A stretch of 36,863 nucleotides of DNA, from positions 1 to 36,863 of the forward strand of contig NZ_JAFIQV010000056.1 of the NCBI RefSeq assembly GCF_017356015.1. The letters run 5' to 3'. The stretch comes from Azospirillum sp. SYSU D00513 (GTDB lineage: Bacteria > Pseudomonadota > Alphaproteobacteria > Azospirillales > Azospirillaceae). A program made the position numbers and the translations under genes. The notes below the pieces were generated by a model, which was not told the origin of the DNA, did no database searches, and saw only the letters and a list, made by a program, of their open reading frames with translations. Positions 15,939 through 23,421 of the stretch are shown one piece after another. Numbering within the stretch: position 1 is the stretch's first letter; each line of letters opens with the position of its first letter.

Positions 15939-17929
15939 CAAGCAGCCCTCGTGGTAGGCTTTTCACCATAGGCCTCGCTGTCGAAGCCCTCGAAAAACGA
16001 CTTCGACGTGATCAGGACGCCGTTCGCCGAGAGCCGTACCGCGTCCGGCTCGACCCCAGCCAGCAGGGGCTGGGTGGCGTCGTTCAGGCGGAACATAGTG
16101 AGATACTGGACGTCGCCGCGCGCCGCTCTGTCGAGCACCGGCACGAACTGCTCGTACTCCGAGCTTGTCGTGAACGCGACCAGCTGCTGCGAGATGCTGG
16201 GCAGAAGCTCGGCGATCTCGCGCCGCACGTTCTTGTCGAGTGCCCCGGTCGGGCTGTCTACGATAAACGGCAGACTCACCTGACCGGCGTCGAACAGCCC
16301 AAGGAGGAAGGCGTAGCCTAGAGCGAGCGTCTGGCCCGGGCTGCCCCGGCTCTGCCCGTCCAGGACGACGCTGTCACGCACGTCGGCGACCCTGAGGGGT
16401 GAGCGGGTCAAGATGCTCTCGAGCCGGGCGTTGGTGGCGTCGACCAGTTGCTTGGCAATTCGGTTCGTGGCCTCTGCCACCGCTCCCGTGATCAGCTTCT
16501 TGAGGATGGTTGTCTTGAGGCGGATGTCCCGGGTCTCCGTGGCTTCGGCGACGAGGTCACCCGCCCGTTTGATCTTCTTCGCCAAAGCTTTCAGGGACTC
16601 GGTATCCTCGCCGTGCCCACTGTCGTCATCAGCGTCGATGGTCGCGAGCCGGGCCGCGTCTTTCGCCAGAGCGCCGTTGAGCTCCTCCAGCCGAGCCTTC
16701 ATAGCCGACAGCTCGGCGTCGCCCCCTTCGAGCCGCCGCTTCTCCAGGGCGTCAAGTTCGCCCTGCACAAGATCACGCTCGCGGACCGCGTCCCGCAGCC
16801 GGGCCAGCTGCTTGTCAAACGCCTCGCGATAGCTCGACGGCTGATCGCCGGCGGTGTCCTTGATCGCGCCCTTGATGGCGTTGAGGACGCCCATGTCTTC
16901 TTTGCCAAGGTACGAGTCGCGCCGCGCGAGGATAGCGCCCCGGCGATCGTCGGTCATCTCCTCACCGCAGACGCAGTGCGTGTCATGCGCCAATTCGTCG
17001 AAGAACTCCTTGGCCGCGCTCTCGGGCAGTTTCAACTTGTCGAGATTGTCTCGGAGGGCCTGAAGGCCCGCGGTGAAGCGTGGGGAGAGATTCTGGGGCT
17101 TGCGCGCGTCGGTGAGCGCGTTGGCGAGGAGCGTGCCGAGATTGCCGCTCGCCCTCTTGAGCTCCTCGTCGAGGCGCTTGCGTTCCTCCTGAGCCTGAGA
17201 GTCCTGGTCAAAGTGCGCCTTGTATTCAGCCTCGAGCTTGTCGCGCTTGGCCTTCTGGACCGCCAAGCGTTTGGTCAGCTCAGCCTTTTCTACCGTCAGC
17301 CGGTCACGGCGCTGGGAGAGCTCGTTCAGCTTGTTCCGCCGCTGCGTCAGGCCCTTGTCACCCTTGGTCGTCGAGTTGCGGGTCTTATCGTCCCAATACC
17401 GGTCCATCAGCTTCCGGAACTGGTTGAGGCTGGACAGCTGGAACTGGACCTCCAGGGCCTCACGCGCGCGCGTCTTCCTCGGATCGAGCAGCGCGTGCGC
17501 CAGCTCGCCGTCGAAGACGAAGAACGGCGCGAACTCGGGCGTGAGCACTCGCAGAAGGGACGGAGGGCGCTGGAAGCGCGGCACGGACGAGGTCCATGTC
17601 GTACGGAACTCTGCCCGGCGATTCTCGAAATCGAGCCCCATCTCGATGGTGAACCGGCGATCGTCCACGAGCAGGCGCACCTCGAAGGCGCCTCTTCCGC
17701 CCACCGATCCGCGCGGCGCGAACTCAGTGACCGCGTCCGGATCAACCCAGGCGCCTGGGCCAGAGAACGCAGCCCGCAAGAGTTCGAGCGTCGTCGTCTT
17801 GCCCGTTCCGTTCGGCATCTGAACCAAGCTGACGTGATGCGGACGTCCGTCCGTCCGAGCTAGCGAAATCTCATGGTCCGGGCAGCGAAGCCCGGCAGCT
17901 TTCCAGCCGAGGAGGCGGACCTGTGTCAT
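15938..17929 (-). CDS. SMC/Rad50-like ATPase, second in the island
   Basis: A 663-residue ATPase. Walker A is MPNGTGKTTT (38-47), the signature region is GQSRGSPGQTLALGYAFLLGLF and Walker B is LPFIVDSPTGALD. Two long coiled-coil arms surround a hairpin with THCVCGEEM, where a CxC pair could hold zinc or pair with another molecule, as in Rad50 and some DndD-like proteins. The ATG overlaps the stop of the preceding 77-residue gene (ATGA), and its own stop overlaps the next start. It has exactly the length of DndD here but a different arm composition. Together with its small partner it looks like a divergent DndD/DndE-type pair placed in the putative effector operon. Confidence 0.85.
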   Translation of the reverse strand: MTQVRLLGWKAAGLRCPDHEISLARTDGRPHHVSLVQMPNGTGKTTTLELLRAAFSGPGAWVDPDAVTEFAPRGSVGGRGAFEVRLLVDDRRFTIEMGLDFENRRAEFRTTWTSSVPRFQRPPSLLRVLTPEFAPFFVFDGELAHALLDPRKTRAREALEVQFQLSSLNQFRKLMDRYWDDKTRNSTTKGDKGLTQRRNKLNELSQRRDRLTVEKAELTKRLAVQKAKRDKLEAEYKAHFDQDSQAQEERKRLDEELKRASGNLGTLLANALTDARKPQNLSPRFTAGLQALRDNLDKLKLPESAAKEFFDELAHDTHCVCGEEMTDDRRGAILARRDSYLGKEDMGVLNAIKGAIKDTAGDQPSSYREAFDKQLARLRDAVRERDLVQGELDALEKRRLEGGDAELSAMKARLEELNGALAKDAARLATIDADDDSGHGEDTESLKALAKKIKRAGDLVAEATETRDIRLKTTILKKLITGAVAEATNRIAKQLVDATNARLESILTRSPLRVADVRDSVVLDGQSRGSPGQTLALGYAFLLGLFDAGQVSLPFIVDSPTGALDKNVRREIAELLPSISQQLVAFTTSSEYEQFVPVLDRAARGDVQYLTMFRLNDATQPLLAGVEPDAVRLSANGVLITSKSFFEGFDSEAYGEKPTTRAA

Positions 17930-18159
17930 GCCTCATCTCCCAGCAGCGCCTCGAGGTCCAGGTCTGTGACCGGAAGCTTGACCTGATCGAGGAGGTCGCC
18001 GATCCGATTGGCCGCCTCGCTGACGTCCGCGAGATCGGCGTTGCCGGTCGCCAGGGCGTCGAGCCAGGAGACGAGCCGCTGCGCCACCTCTTTGGGCTGG
18101 CCGGCATCGGTGGCCGCTGCCTTCAGCGCGGCCACGACGTTCTCATTCACCCGTGTCAC
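17926..18159 (-). CDS. Small hypothetical protein of the helicase/SMC operon
   Basis: A 77-residue acidic helical protein. The GTG at 18159 has an excellent AGGAGGAG site and lies inside the last codons of the helicase gene; an ATG at 18192 would lack this site. The stop overlaps the start of the SMC-like gene. No known motif. Tight coupling on both sides says it is made in step with the helicase and the ATPase and is probably a structural partner. Confidence 0.7.
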   Translation of the reverse strand: MTRVNENVVAALKAAATDAGQPKEVAQRLVSWLDALATGNADLADVSEAANRIGDLLDQVKLPVTDLDLEALLGDEA

Positions 18160-20059
18160 GCGTGCTCCTCCTGATCTGCGCGAGCCCCTCAAGCCAAGCC
18201 CGCCGGTCTTCGTCGGTCGTCGGATCCCCGTCCGCGGTTGCGCGACGGCGGACGAAATCGACCACGAGGGCGCGCTTGTCGGGATCTTTGGGATCAGTAC
18301 GCAGGCAGCGCCCGATTCGCTGTATGGTCTCGAGCCGGGCTCGATCCGCCGACAGCAACACCACGGTCTTCACGCTGCGAATGTCGATGCCCTCGGAGAC
18401 GCGGTGGCAGGTGATTAGGCAATCGATGATGCCGGTCGCAAACTCTTTGAGGACGGCCGCGTTGTCGACGTCGAAGTAGGTGTGGAATCGCGGTGTGACG
18501 GCGTGGATGTGTTCCCGCACATAATCGCCGTAGGCCTTCTCGGCCAGGAACACGATGCATCGGTCCAGCGCGTCGGGGTTGCCGTCGACGAACGCCGCGA
18601 AGATCGGCACCTTCTCAACGGAGATCTTATAGACCCGGGCGACCTCGCGTCGGAACTCCTCCTCGCTCATCGGCTCCCCGGCGCCGGCGCGCGCGGCACG
18701 ACGCCTCATGAGCGCCTGAACGGTGCGCCGGTCTTCGTCGCTCGGGTCCCACTCCAAGGCTATGTAATCGAAGCCGCACAGCACCCCGTCCGCGATGGCG
18801 CGCTCGAGCGGGTAGCGGAAGATGATCTCGCCGACGTTGCGCTCGATGAAGGAGTTTCCAGCTTGGTCGTACTCCCGGTCCGGCGTGGCACTCAGCCCAA
18901 GACGCCAGGGGATCGCGTCCGCCAGCCCATCGAGCTCGCGGACGTGTGACGCGCTCCCGAAGCGATGCACCTCGTCATGCACCATGAGGGCATGGGCTTT
19001 CGCCGACTGGTCGAGACGCTTCAGAACACCTTGTAGCGCTTGCCGCGAGCAAAGCAGCACCGTGTTCTCGGGGTCGAGGAGATACTCGTCGCGATCGTGG
19101 TGCGGGCCATAGTGCCGCAGCAAGCGAAAGCGGGGATAGCTTTCGGAAACGACCGCCGCCAGATCGCCGCCCCACTGGTCGAGAAGGTCGTTCCCATCGG
19201 CCGCGATGATCGCCGTCCGGATCGCGCTCGATCGAATCAGCCTGGAAAGGATCGACAATGCGGTGCGGGTCTTGCCCGTGCCCGTCGCCATTTCGAGGAT
19301 CCCGCGCCGCTTCGCGAAGAACTCTGCGACGGCGTCCCGCTGATGCGGCCACAACCCAGCTACTTCGTCCTCGCTGTCGCCGCGACTCCGAACGGGCGCG
19401 CTCTTGATCGCGCGGATCAGCTTCCGCTTCGCCGCCTCCGAGAAGCCGTAGGTGGTGGCGCCCGGCGCCACCCCTTTCCACAACGCCTGGAAGTGATCCT
19501 TCTTTCGACGCGCGCGAGACGGCACTTCCCAAGAGGGATAGACGTCAATGCACTCGTAATTGTGGATCAGCGCCTCACGGCTCTCGTTGGTTGAGCCCGA
19601 GAAGGCAACATAGTCGTCAGCATCTCCGAAGAAGATCCCGACCTTCTCGTGATAAATGCCGATGCCGTTCTGCGGCGTGACGATCTTGATCTCCAGGCGT
19701 CCGATTTCCAACAGAGCGGCCAGCTTCTGCACCCCCGAGCTGACGGCCTTGCCCGTGAACTCGCGTTCAATCACCTCGAGTATGCGCTCCTCGCAGAGCG
19801 CCTCGCGAACTGCCGCATCGCGCATCACCTCGACATCGGCCTCCCGCAGCTCGACCGATGTCACGAGGCGGACGCTTCCCCCAAACTGCACAAATCGGTC
19901 GAATGGCGCGGCGAAGCACTCCAGTGCCGAACTCGAGAAGTACCCGACCGCTCGATCGTAGCTCTTGGCGACCTTGAACGCGGGCAGAAAAAACGCGTTT
20001 AGCGCATCATCCTCCCCGGATCGGTACTCCTCAGCGAACTCAATATCACGCAGCCCCAT
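18143..20059 (-). CDS. PLD-nuclease/DEAD-type helicase fusion, Dnd-linked restriction protein
   Basis: A 638-residue protein. The N-terminal phospholipase-D-like nuclease domain has H137 and K139 (IYHEKVGIF) and GSTN (155-158), one HKD motif. A superfamily 2 helicase follows: motif I ATGTGKT (258-264), DEVH box (362-365), motif III SATP (390-393), and motif VI QRIGRCLR near residue 590. This arrangement fits the family named in TIGR04095 as DNA phosphorothioation system restriction enzyme. ATG with AGAGG upstream. It heads the operon helicase, 77-residue protein, SMC-like ATPase, DndE-like partner. It probably unwinds and cuts DNA lacking phosphorothioate marks; that activity is inferred from the family. 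Confidence 0.88.
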   Translation of the reverse strand: MGLRDIEFAEEYRSGEDDALNAFFLPAFKVAKSYDRAVGYFSSSALECFAAPFDRFVQFGGSVRLVTSVELREADVEVMRDAAVREALCEERILEVIEREFTGKAVSSGVQKLAALLEIGRLEIKIVTPQNGIGIYHEKVGIFFGDADDYVAFSGSTNESREALIHNYECIDVYPSWEVPSRARRKKDHFQALWKGVAPGATTYGFSEAAKRKLIRAIKSAPVRSRGDSEDEVAGLWPHQRDAVAEFFAKRRGILEMATGTGKTRTALSILSRLIRSSAIRTAIIAADGNDLLDQWGGDLAAVVSESYPRFRLLRHYGPHHDRDEYLLDPENTVLLCSRQALQGVLKRLDQSAKAHALMVHDEVHRFGSASHVRELDGLADAIPWRLGLSATPDREYDQAGNSFIERNVGEIIFRYPLERAIADGVLCGFDYIALEWDPSDEDRRTVQALMRRRAARAGAGEPMSEEEFRREVARVYKISVEKVPIFAAFVDGNPDALDRCIVFLAEKAYGDYVREHIHAVTPRFHTYFDVDNAAVLKEFATGIIDCLITCHRVSEGIDIRSVKTVVLLSADRARLETIQRIGRCLRTDPKDPDKRALVVDFVRRRATADGDPTTDEDRRAWLEGLAQIRRSTRDTGE

Positions 20060-20370
20060 CGAAACCTCTGTTCAACTGGCCCCGATCACACAAGCTAGCA
20101 GAAGTTCGTGATAGAAGCCGCAGATTTCCCTCTTTCTCGCCGACCGGATCGCCTTTGGTCGAGGACGCGACCGGCATCCTCATCAGGCATGCCCTCTGAT
20201 CGGGTGATTTGGGTCTTCGTAGTGAGTCGCCCCGTACTCGGTGCAGCGAAAGCACCGCCGACGAACGGCAATAATGGTTGGCTGTAACTGGGCAGGGGAG
20301 TCCCGGTAACACTAGCGCTCCGTGCAATTCTTCTCGGGCGAGTAAAAGAGGCAGCACTGTTGGGGAGCCT
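20060..20370. other. Intergenic region upstream of the helicase operon
   Basis: No gene is convincing in this 311-base gap. Short frames on the minus strand lack a start with a ribosome binding site. It probably contains the promoter of the minus-strand helicase operon, but I cannot single out boxes with confidence. Confidence 0.4.
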
Positions 20371-20463
20371 TCAGTACCGGCTTCTGGCCTCGCTGATGAA
20401 CAAACCATCCTCCTCGCGATGACCTGTCGCAACAAGGAAGTCTAGCTGGAAAAGCTCGGTCAT
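20371..20463 (-). CDS. Micro-ORF, third of an overlapping trio
   Basis: A 30-residue frame (MTELFQLDFLVATGH..) starting at ATG 20463, whose first bases overlap the previous stop as ATGA. It has no motif. The coupling is the only sign that it is real. Confidence 0.35.
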   Translation of the reverse strand: MTELFQLDFLVATGHREEDGLFISEARSRY

Positions 20464-20597
20464 TCGCCTGCCTTGCGCGCCTTTTCGCGGCGCTTGAGTT
20501 CGGCCCCGACAGCCTTGCGAATGAAGATGGTGTACTGGTGCGGAGCCCCCGTCACGGCGACCACGCGCAGGCCGGGCAGGTTCAGCTGGTCGGTCAC
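20460..20597 (-). CDS. Small basic protein overlapping the RHH gene
   Basis: A 45-residue protein starting at GTG 20597, which overlaps the RHH stop as GTGA (MTDQLNLPGLRVVAVTGA..). The C-terminus is strongly basic (AELKRREKARKAGE), suggesting nucleic acid binding. It is followed by a further ATGA overlap. In a ribbon-helix-helix operon this could be the toxin or a helper, but it is short and has no toxin motif. Confidence 0.5.
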   Translation of the reverse strand: MTDQLNLPGLRVVAVTGAPHQYTIFIRKAVGAELKRREKARKAGE

Positions 20598-20830
20598 TTA
20601 CTTGGCTTCTTGATTTCGGTCGTCGGTACCCAGCGACCGGACTCCATGTCGGCGAGCGCATCCAGCAGCACGCGGCGCATGAAGTCGCCCTGCCGCTCAT
20701 CCCCACGGAGGCGGTCGATGCGTTCCTTCGTGCCCTTGGGCGCGCGGACGAACAGGTCTTCATCGTAGAGGCGAGGCTTTGGCATCCGGGCTTTTTTAGC
20801 CTGCGTCACCCCGATAGCGCAATCGGCCAT
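20594..20830 (-). CDS. Ribbon-helix-helix-like small regulator
   Basis: A 78-residue protein. The segment RLYDEDLFVRAPKGTKERIDRLRGDERQGDFMRRVLLDAL fits a beta strand followed by two helices, as in Arc/MetJ/CopG regulators. ATG 20830 has AAGGA nine bases upstream; upstream ATGs at 20839 and 20878 are poorly spaced or without a site. The gene is first in a trio of overlapping small genes and diverges from another small operon across a repeat-rich promoter. Autoregulation through the GATAGCGC repeats at 20812-20899 is likely, and one repeat lies within its own first codons. Confidence 0.65.
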   Translation of the reverse strand: MADCAIGVTQAKKARMPKPRLYDEDLFVRAPKGTKERIDRLRGDERQGDFMRRVLLDALADMESGRWVPTTEIKKPSK

Positions 20831-20899
20831 AACGGTCATCCTTCTCCAGTAATCGATAGCGCAATCGCTTATTGACAATATAAGCGATAGCGCTTATCG
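20812..20899. promoter_or_regulatory. Divergent promoter with three GATAGCGC operator repeats
   Basis: CGATAGCGCAATCG occurs identically at 20812-20825 and 20854-20867, and a related palindrome CGATAGCGCTTATCG at 20885-20899. The plus-strand promoter TTGACA (20872-20877), 17 bases, TATCGT (20895-20900) holds the third repeat in its spacer and -10 box, so a protein bound there would block transcription. The second repeat lies where the minus-strand promoter should be. The RHH protein at 20594-20830 is the natural candidate ligand. Confidence 0.75.
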
Positions 20900-20927
20900 T
20901 GTCTACATTGCAGTGATGGAGTTCGTC

Positions 20928-21107
20928 ATGTGGAAGAACCCCTGCACTATCAAGGCAGAGCGCGAGTGGAAGAAGGCGAAGCGCCGGATGGATGCGGCCA
21001 AAGCAGCCCTCGCGAAGGCGCAGGAACGTTTGGATGCAGCCGCAGCGGCAGAGTACGAGGCGCGGAGAGAAGTGCGCCTTAATCATGAATTGGATGGCAT
21101 AAGATGA
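20928..21107 (+). CDS. Small coiled-coil protein
   Basis: A 59-residue protein, Lys/Glu/Ala-rich (EWKKAKRRMDAAKAALAKAQERLDAAAAAEYEARREV), almost surely one long coiled-coil helix. ATG 20928 with GGAG upstream. It lies about 28 bases after a good promoter and is the first of three closely packed genes. Function unknown; low-complexity Ala-rich sequence limits any family call. Confidence 0.6.
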   Translation: MWKNPCTIKAEREWKKAKRRMDAAKAALAKAQERLDAAAAAEYEARREVRLNHELDGIR

Positions 21108-21292
21108 AGTTCAATTACCCTAAATGTATTAGTATAGGCAAATTAATTCTGCTGCTCTACGGCCGCAGAAAGGCGTTTGATGTTATAATTCACAAATTAT
21201 TTTCAATGGAGAATGGGTTATTTACCTCAAACAGAACTAGCAAGCATTTTACTAATGTTGTGAACTTACCTGAAAAAGTTGCGGAGGCGTGA
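21104..21292 (+). CDS. Small hypothetical protein, AT-rich
   Basis: A 62-residue protein whose ATG overlaps the previous stop (ATGA). It has a hydrophobic patch (CISIGKLILLLYG) and is noticeably richer in A and T than its neighbours. No motif. Overlap with the gene before and one base to the next suggest co-translation. Confidence 0.5.
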   Translation: MKFNYPKCISIGKLILLLYGRRKAFDVIIHKLFSMENGLFTSNRTSKHFTNVVNLPEKVAEA

Positions 21293-21293
21293 G

Positions 21294-21488
21294 ATGGCGC
21301 CGAAGGGACGTAGCATCTTGGTCTGGCAGGTGCTCAGTATCGACGGGGATGTTGAGTGGGCTGCGACGAAACGCGAGGCTGAACGGATGGCGAAGTCCGC
21401 CTACGGCACCTGCCGACCAAGGGCGGTACCGCTCAGGAAGCGCGAGTTGATCGACTTCCTGAACGCAGAGACGGCTCTGTGCCAATGA
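21294..21488 (+). CDS. Small hypothetical protein
   Basis: A 64-residue protein beginning MAPKGRSILVWQVLSIDG, with GGAGG six bases upstream. The middle (EWAATKREAERMAKSAYG) is a basic helix. It resembles in style the small W/V-rich proteins at 34479 and 34654 (a strand pair followed by a helix) but I cannot claim homology. Last of the three-gene operon. Confidence 0.6.
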   Translation: MAPKGRSILVWQVLSIDGDVEWAATKREAERMAKSAYGTCRPRAVPLRKRELIDFLNAETALCQ

Positions 21489-21620
21489 CCAACCAAATTT
21501 CTTGAGTTCGATCGCTCGGGGCAGCAGGCCCCCATCAACCCAGCTTTACGACTTTTCACAGATGGGGGCGCGCAGGGTCTTCAGCCCGACTTTGCGAATA
21601 CCCAAAAAAAACTCCCCCTC

Positions 21621-21743
21621 TCAGCTCGCCGCCATCGCAAAGCATATGCTGGCGAACGTCAAGTCCTCCTCGGGGATCGTTGGCCCGACCACCTCCAGAA
21701 CCGTGCCCTCCACCGCGACCTTGACCGGTACCAGATCCCCCAT
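21621..21743 (-). pseudogene. Truncated integrase remnant
   Basis: The first 30 codons (MGDLVPVKVAVEGTVLEVV..PEEDLTF) match the intact integrase at 608-1519 with a few substitutions, then the frame runs into unrelated codons (ASICFAMAAS) and stops. The ribosome binding region is also copied. All catalytic residues are missing. It is the partner of the direct repeat at 1427-1561 and marks the right boundary of the Dnd island. Confidence 0.88.
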
Positions 21744-21785
21744 CGCCCCCTCTTCGCCCCGTCCCGGGCGCGAATGCCCGATAAG
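21651..21785. repeat. Right copy of the direct repeat flanking the Dnd island
   Basis: Same orientation as 1427-1561, about 94 percent identical over 21664-21785. It ends within the first base of the spacer of the inverted-repeat site at 21771-21804. Excision between the two copies would remove everything from about 1562 to 21785 and leave the intact integrase behind. Confidence 0.9.
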
Positions 21786-21804
21786 CTTTCTTCTCGGGCA
21801 TTCG
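21771..21804. other. Tyrosine-recombinase-like core site at the right boundary
   Basis: Left arm CGAATGCCCGATAA (21771-21784), spacer GCTTTC (21785-21790), right arm TTCTCGGGCATTCG (21791-21804). The arms are 14-base inverted repeats with one mismatch. The inner layout is 11-6-11, ending in ATAA before the spacer, like Xer sites. This copy is more symmetric than the one at 1547-1577. Confidence 0.65.
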
Positions 21805-21862
21805 GAAGGGTCTGTCACCGGCCAAAAATGCGCCTTGCGGTCCGGAGGCGAAACTTGCTTTT

Positions 21863-22288
21863 TTGCCGCTCGGAAGCTTGTGGGGGAGCGTGGGCGACAA
21901 ACCGGCGCTGCACATACTCGTTGTTGACGACGAGGCCCTGGTCGGCTTGGCGATCCTCGACATTCTCGAGGGCGAGGGCTACCGCGTGACCGCGGTGCTC
22001 GGGGGTGAGCAGGCGCTCGCCCTGGACGCCACAGATCCGGCGGATCTGCTGCTCACAGACATGATGATGCCGCGCATGAGCGGTGCCGAACTTATCCTGG
22101 AGATACGCCAGAGGCGGCCCGCACTGCCGGTCATCGTGCTGAGTGGCTACATGACCGACAACCTCGCCGCACGGCTCGGCGAGATCGACCCTGCATCCGT
22201 AACGCTGCTGGCCAAGCCGGTGCCCATGACACGCCTGCTTGAGGCCGTGAGAACCGCCTGTTGTCCTCCGGACTCCCAATCGACGTGA
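21863..22288 (+). CDS. Receiver-only response regulator (CheY-like)
   Basis: A single receiver domain: acidic pair in VVDDEALVG, phospho-acceptor Asp in LLLTDMMMP, and Lys in LLAKPV. No output domain follows. The start is unclear: TTG 21863, or GTG 21890 just after GGGGGAG, which would remove nine residues. No histidine kinase is in the window, so it must work with one encoded elsewhere. It is similar in sequence to the receiver at 29523-29897 (shared ALALDATDPADLLLTD / ALEADNADPADILLTD). It lies 58 bases beyond the recombination site. Confidence 0.85.
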   Translation: MPLGSLWGSVGDKPALHILVVDDEALVGLAILDILEGEGYRVTAVLGGEQALALDATDPADLLLTDMMMPRMSGAELILEIRQRRPALPVIVLSGYMTDNLAARLGEIDPASVTLLAKPVPMTRLLEAVRTACCPPDSQST

Positions 22289-22430
22289 GCCCCTGCCGGA
22301 GTTGTGGCCTGCAGCGAACGGTCGATAGCGGTACGCCCTCCCGGCGCAGGCATAGGCGTACAGCCAATTGGCAAATGTGGGTCTGGGCAGCGCGCCGGGA
22401 TTGAGGACACCTGCAGGGTGGTGTCAGTGA

Positions 22431-22610
22431 TCAGCAGGGGAGGGCCTGGGCGCGTAGCCGGTCGATTTCGTCGCAGGCGCGCTCGTACAAGGCGGTGACG
22501 CGGGCGAGGTCCTCGGCGAAGGCGGTGGAGCCTTCGGCATGGTACTGGAGGTAAAGGCGGTGGGCGATGGCGAGGCCGGCGCGATGTTCGGTGGCAGGCG
22601 TGTCGGTCAC
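22431..22610 (-). CDS. Small hypothetical protein
   Basis: A 59-residue helical protein (TDTPATEHRAGLAIAHRLYLQYHAEG..). GTG 22610 with GAGG seven bases upstream is preferred over an unsupported ATG at 22703. No motif recognised. Stands alone between a response regulator and a lipoprotein gene. Confidence 0.45.
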   Translation of the reverse strand: MTDTPATEHRAGLAIAHRLYLQYHAEGSTAFAEDLARVTALYERACDEIDRLRAQALPC

Positions 22611-22884
22611 AGGGAGCCTCGGTGTTGTCGGGAGGGCGAGGCTGTCCGGATCGCCGATCCGGGTCAACCAGCTTGAACGTGACCGTTTTGGGCATCGACC
22701 CAACGCCGATGATCATCGATCGGGCGTTATGGAAAACCTAGCCCTCGGCCCTATTGCCGCCCTTAAGGTATGCAAGCGGCCGGGAGGGACTGAAGACGCC
22801 TGACTTTCTTGCTCTCAAGGCGCGTGAGGGCCGAACAGATCCCGCTGTTCTCTCTGCATGACGGTCTTTCGGAGGGAAAGTGCC

Positions 22885-23331
22885 ATGCGTAAGATCACAC
22901 GCTTGCTCATAGCGGCTGCCGCGCTTCAGGCTGTTGCCGGCTGTGCCCAGGTTCAGGATGTGCTTGGAAACGGGGAGGCGTCGCGCCCGCTCTCGGAGCG
23001 GTCGATGGTCTCCGTGGCCCGGCTTGACCCGGAAGAGATGCTCGGGAAGCCGGTGCTGGACTTCCAGGGCGAAGAGGTTGGGCAGGTCGAGGATGTGCTG
23101 TTCGGCCGCAGTGGCAATCGCCCGACGCACCTTGTGGTCAGCAGCGGCGGCCTGCTCGGCATCGGCGCCCGGAATGTTGCTCTCGACGTGGACAACGTTC
23201 GGTACGCCCGTGATCGCGAGGCGATCGTCGCAACTCAGTTCACCAAGGAGCAGATTGCCAATCTGCCGGAGTTCGATAACGAGAGCGGCATGGTGTCCTT
23301 GAGCCGCTCCCGCAGCCTCATGAACCGCTGA
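22885..23331 (+). CDS. PRC-barrel domain lipoprotein
   Basis: A 148-residue exported protein. The signal peptide ends in the lipobox AVAGC, giving an acylated cysteine at residue 20. The mature part contains a PRC-barrel: LGKPVLDFQGEEVGQVEDVLFGRSGN..HLVVSSGGLLGIGARNVALDVDNVRY. Proteins like this are common in alphaproteobacterial envelopes and are often stress-related. ATG 22885 follows GGAGGG. Transcription ends at the hairpin 23345-23382 shared with the convergent LuxR gene. Confidence 0.85.
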   Translation: MRKITRLLIAAAALQAVAGCAQVQDVLGNGEASRPLSERSMVSVARLDPEEMLGKPVLDFQGEEVGQVEDVLFGRSGNRPTHLVVSSGGLLGIGARNVALDVDNVRYARDREAIVATQFTKEQIANLPEFDNESGMVSLSRSRSLMNR

Positions 23332-23344
23332 ACCAAATGCAAAG

Positions 23345-23382
23345 CAGCCGGCGCCTTGGTCGGTGGACCAAAGCACCGGCTG
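23345..23382. terminator. Bidirectional terminator-like hairpin
   Basis: CAGCCGG (23345-23351) pairs with CCGGCTG (23376-23382), with a nested TTGGTC/GACCAA stem inside. It lies between the convergent lipoprotein and LuxR-type genes. Confidence 0.7.
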
Positions 23383-23421
23383 TCTCGAGATGCAACTGCG
23401 GTTGGAGGCAGCGCTTAAGGC

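Noticed and set aside
16448..17863. 471-codon plus-strand open frame
   Set aside because: Antisense to the SMC-like ATPase with clear Walker motifs; its Leu/Val/Arg-rich sequence is a GC shadow.
21528..21569. Insertion-sequence end
   Set aside because: GCCCCCATC and GATGGGGGC form an inverted repeat, but there is no transposase frame or target duplication beside it.
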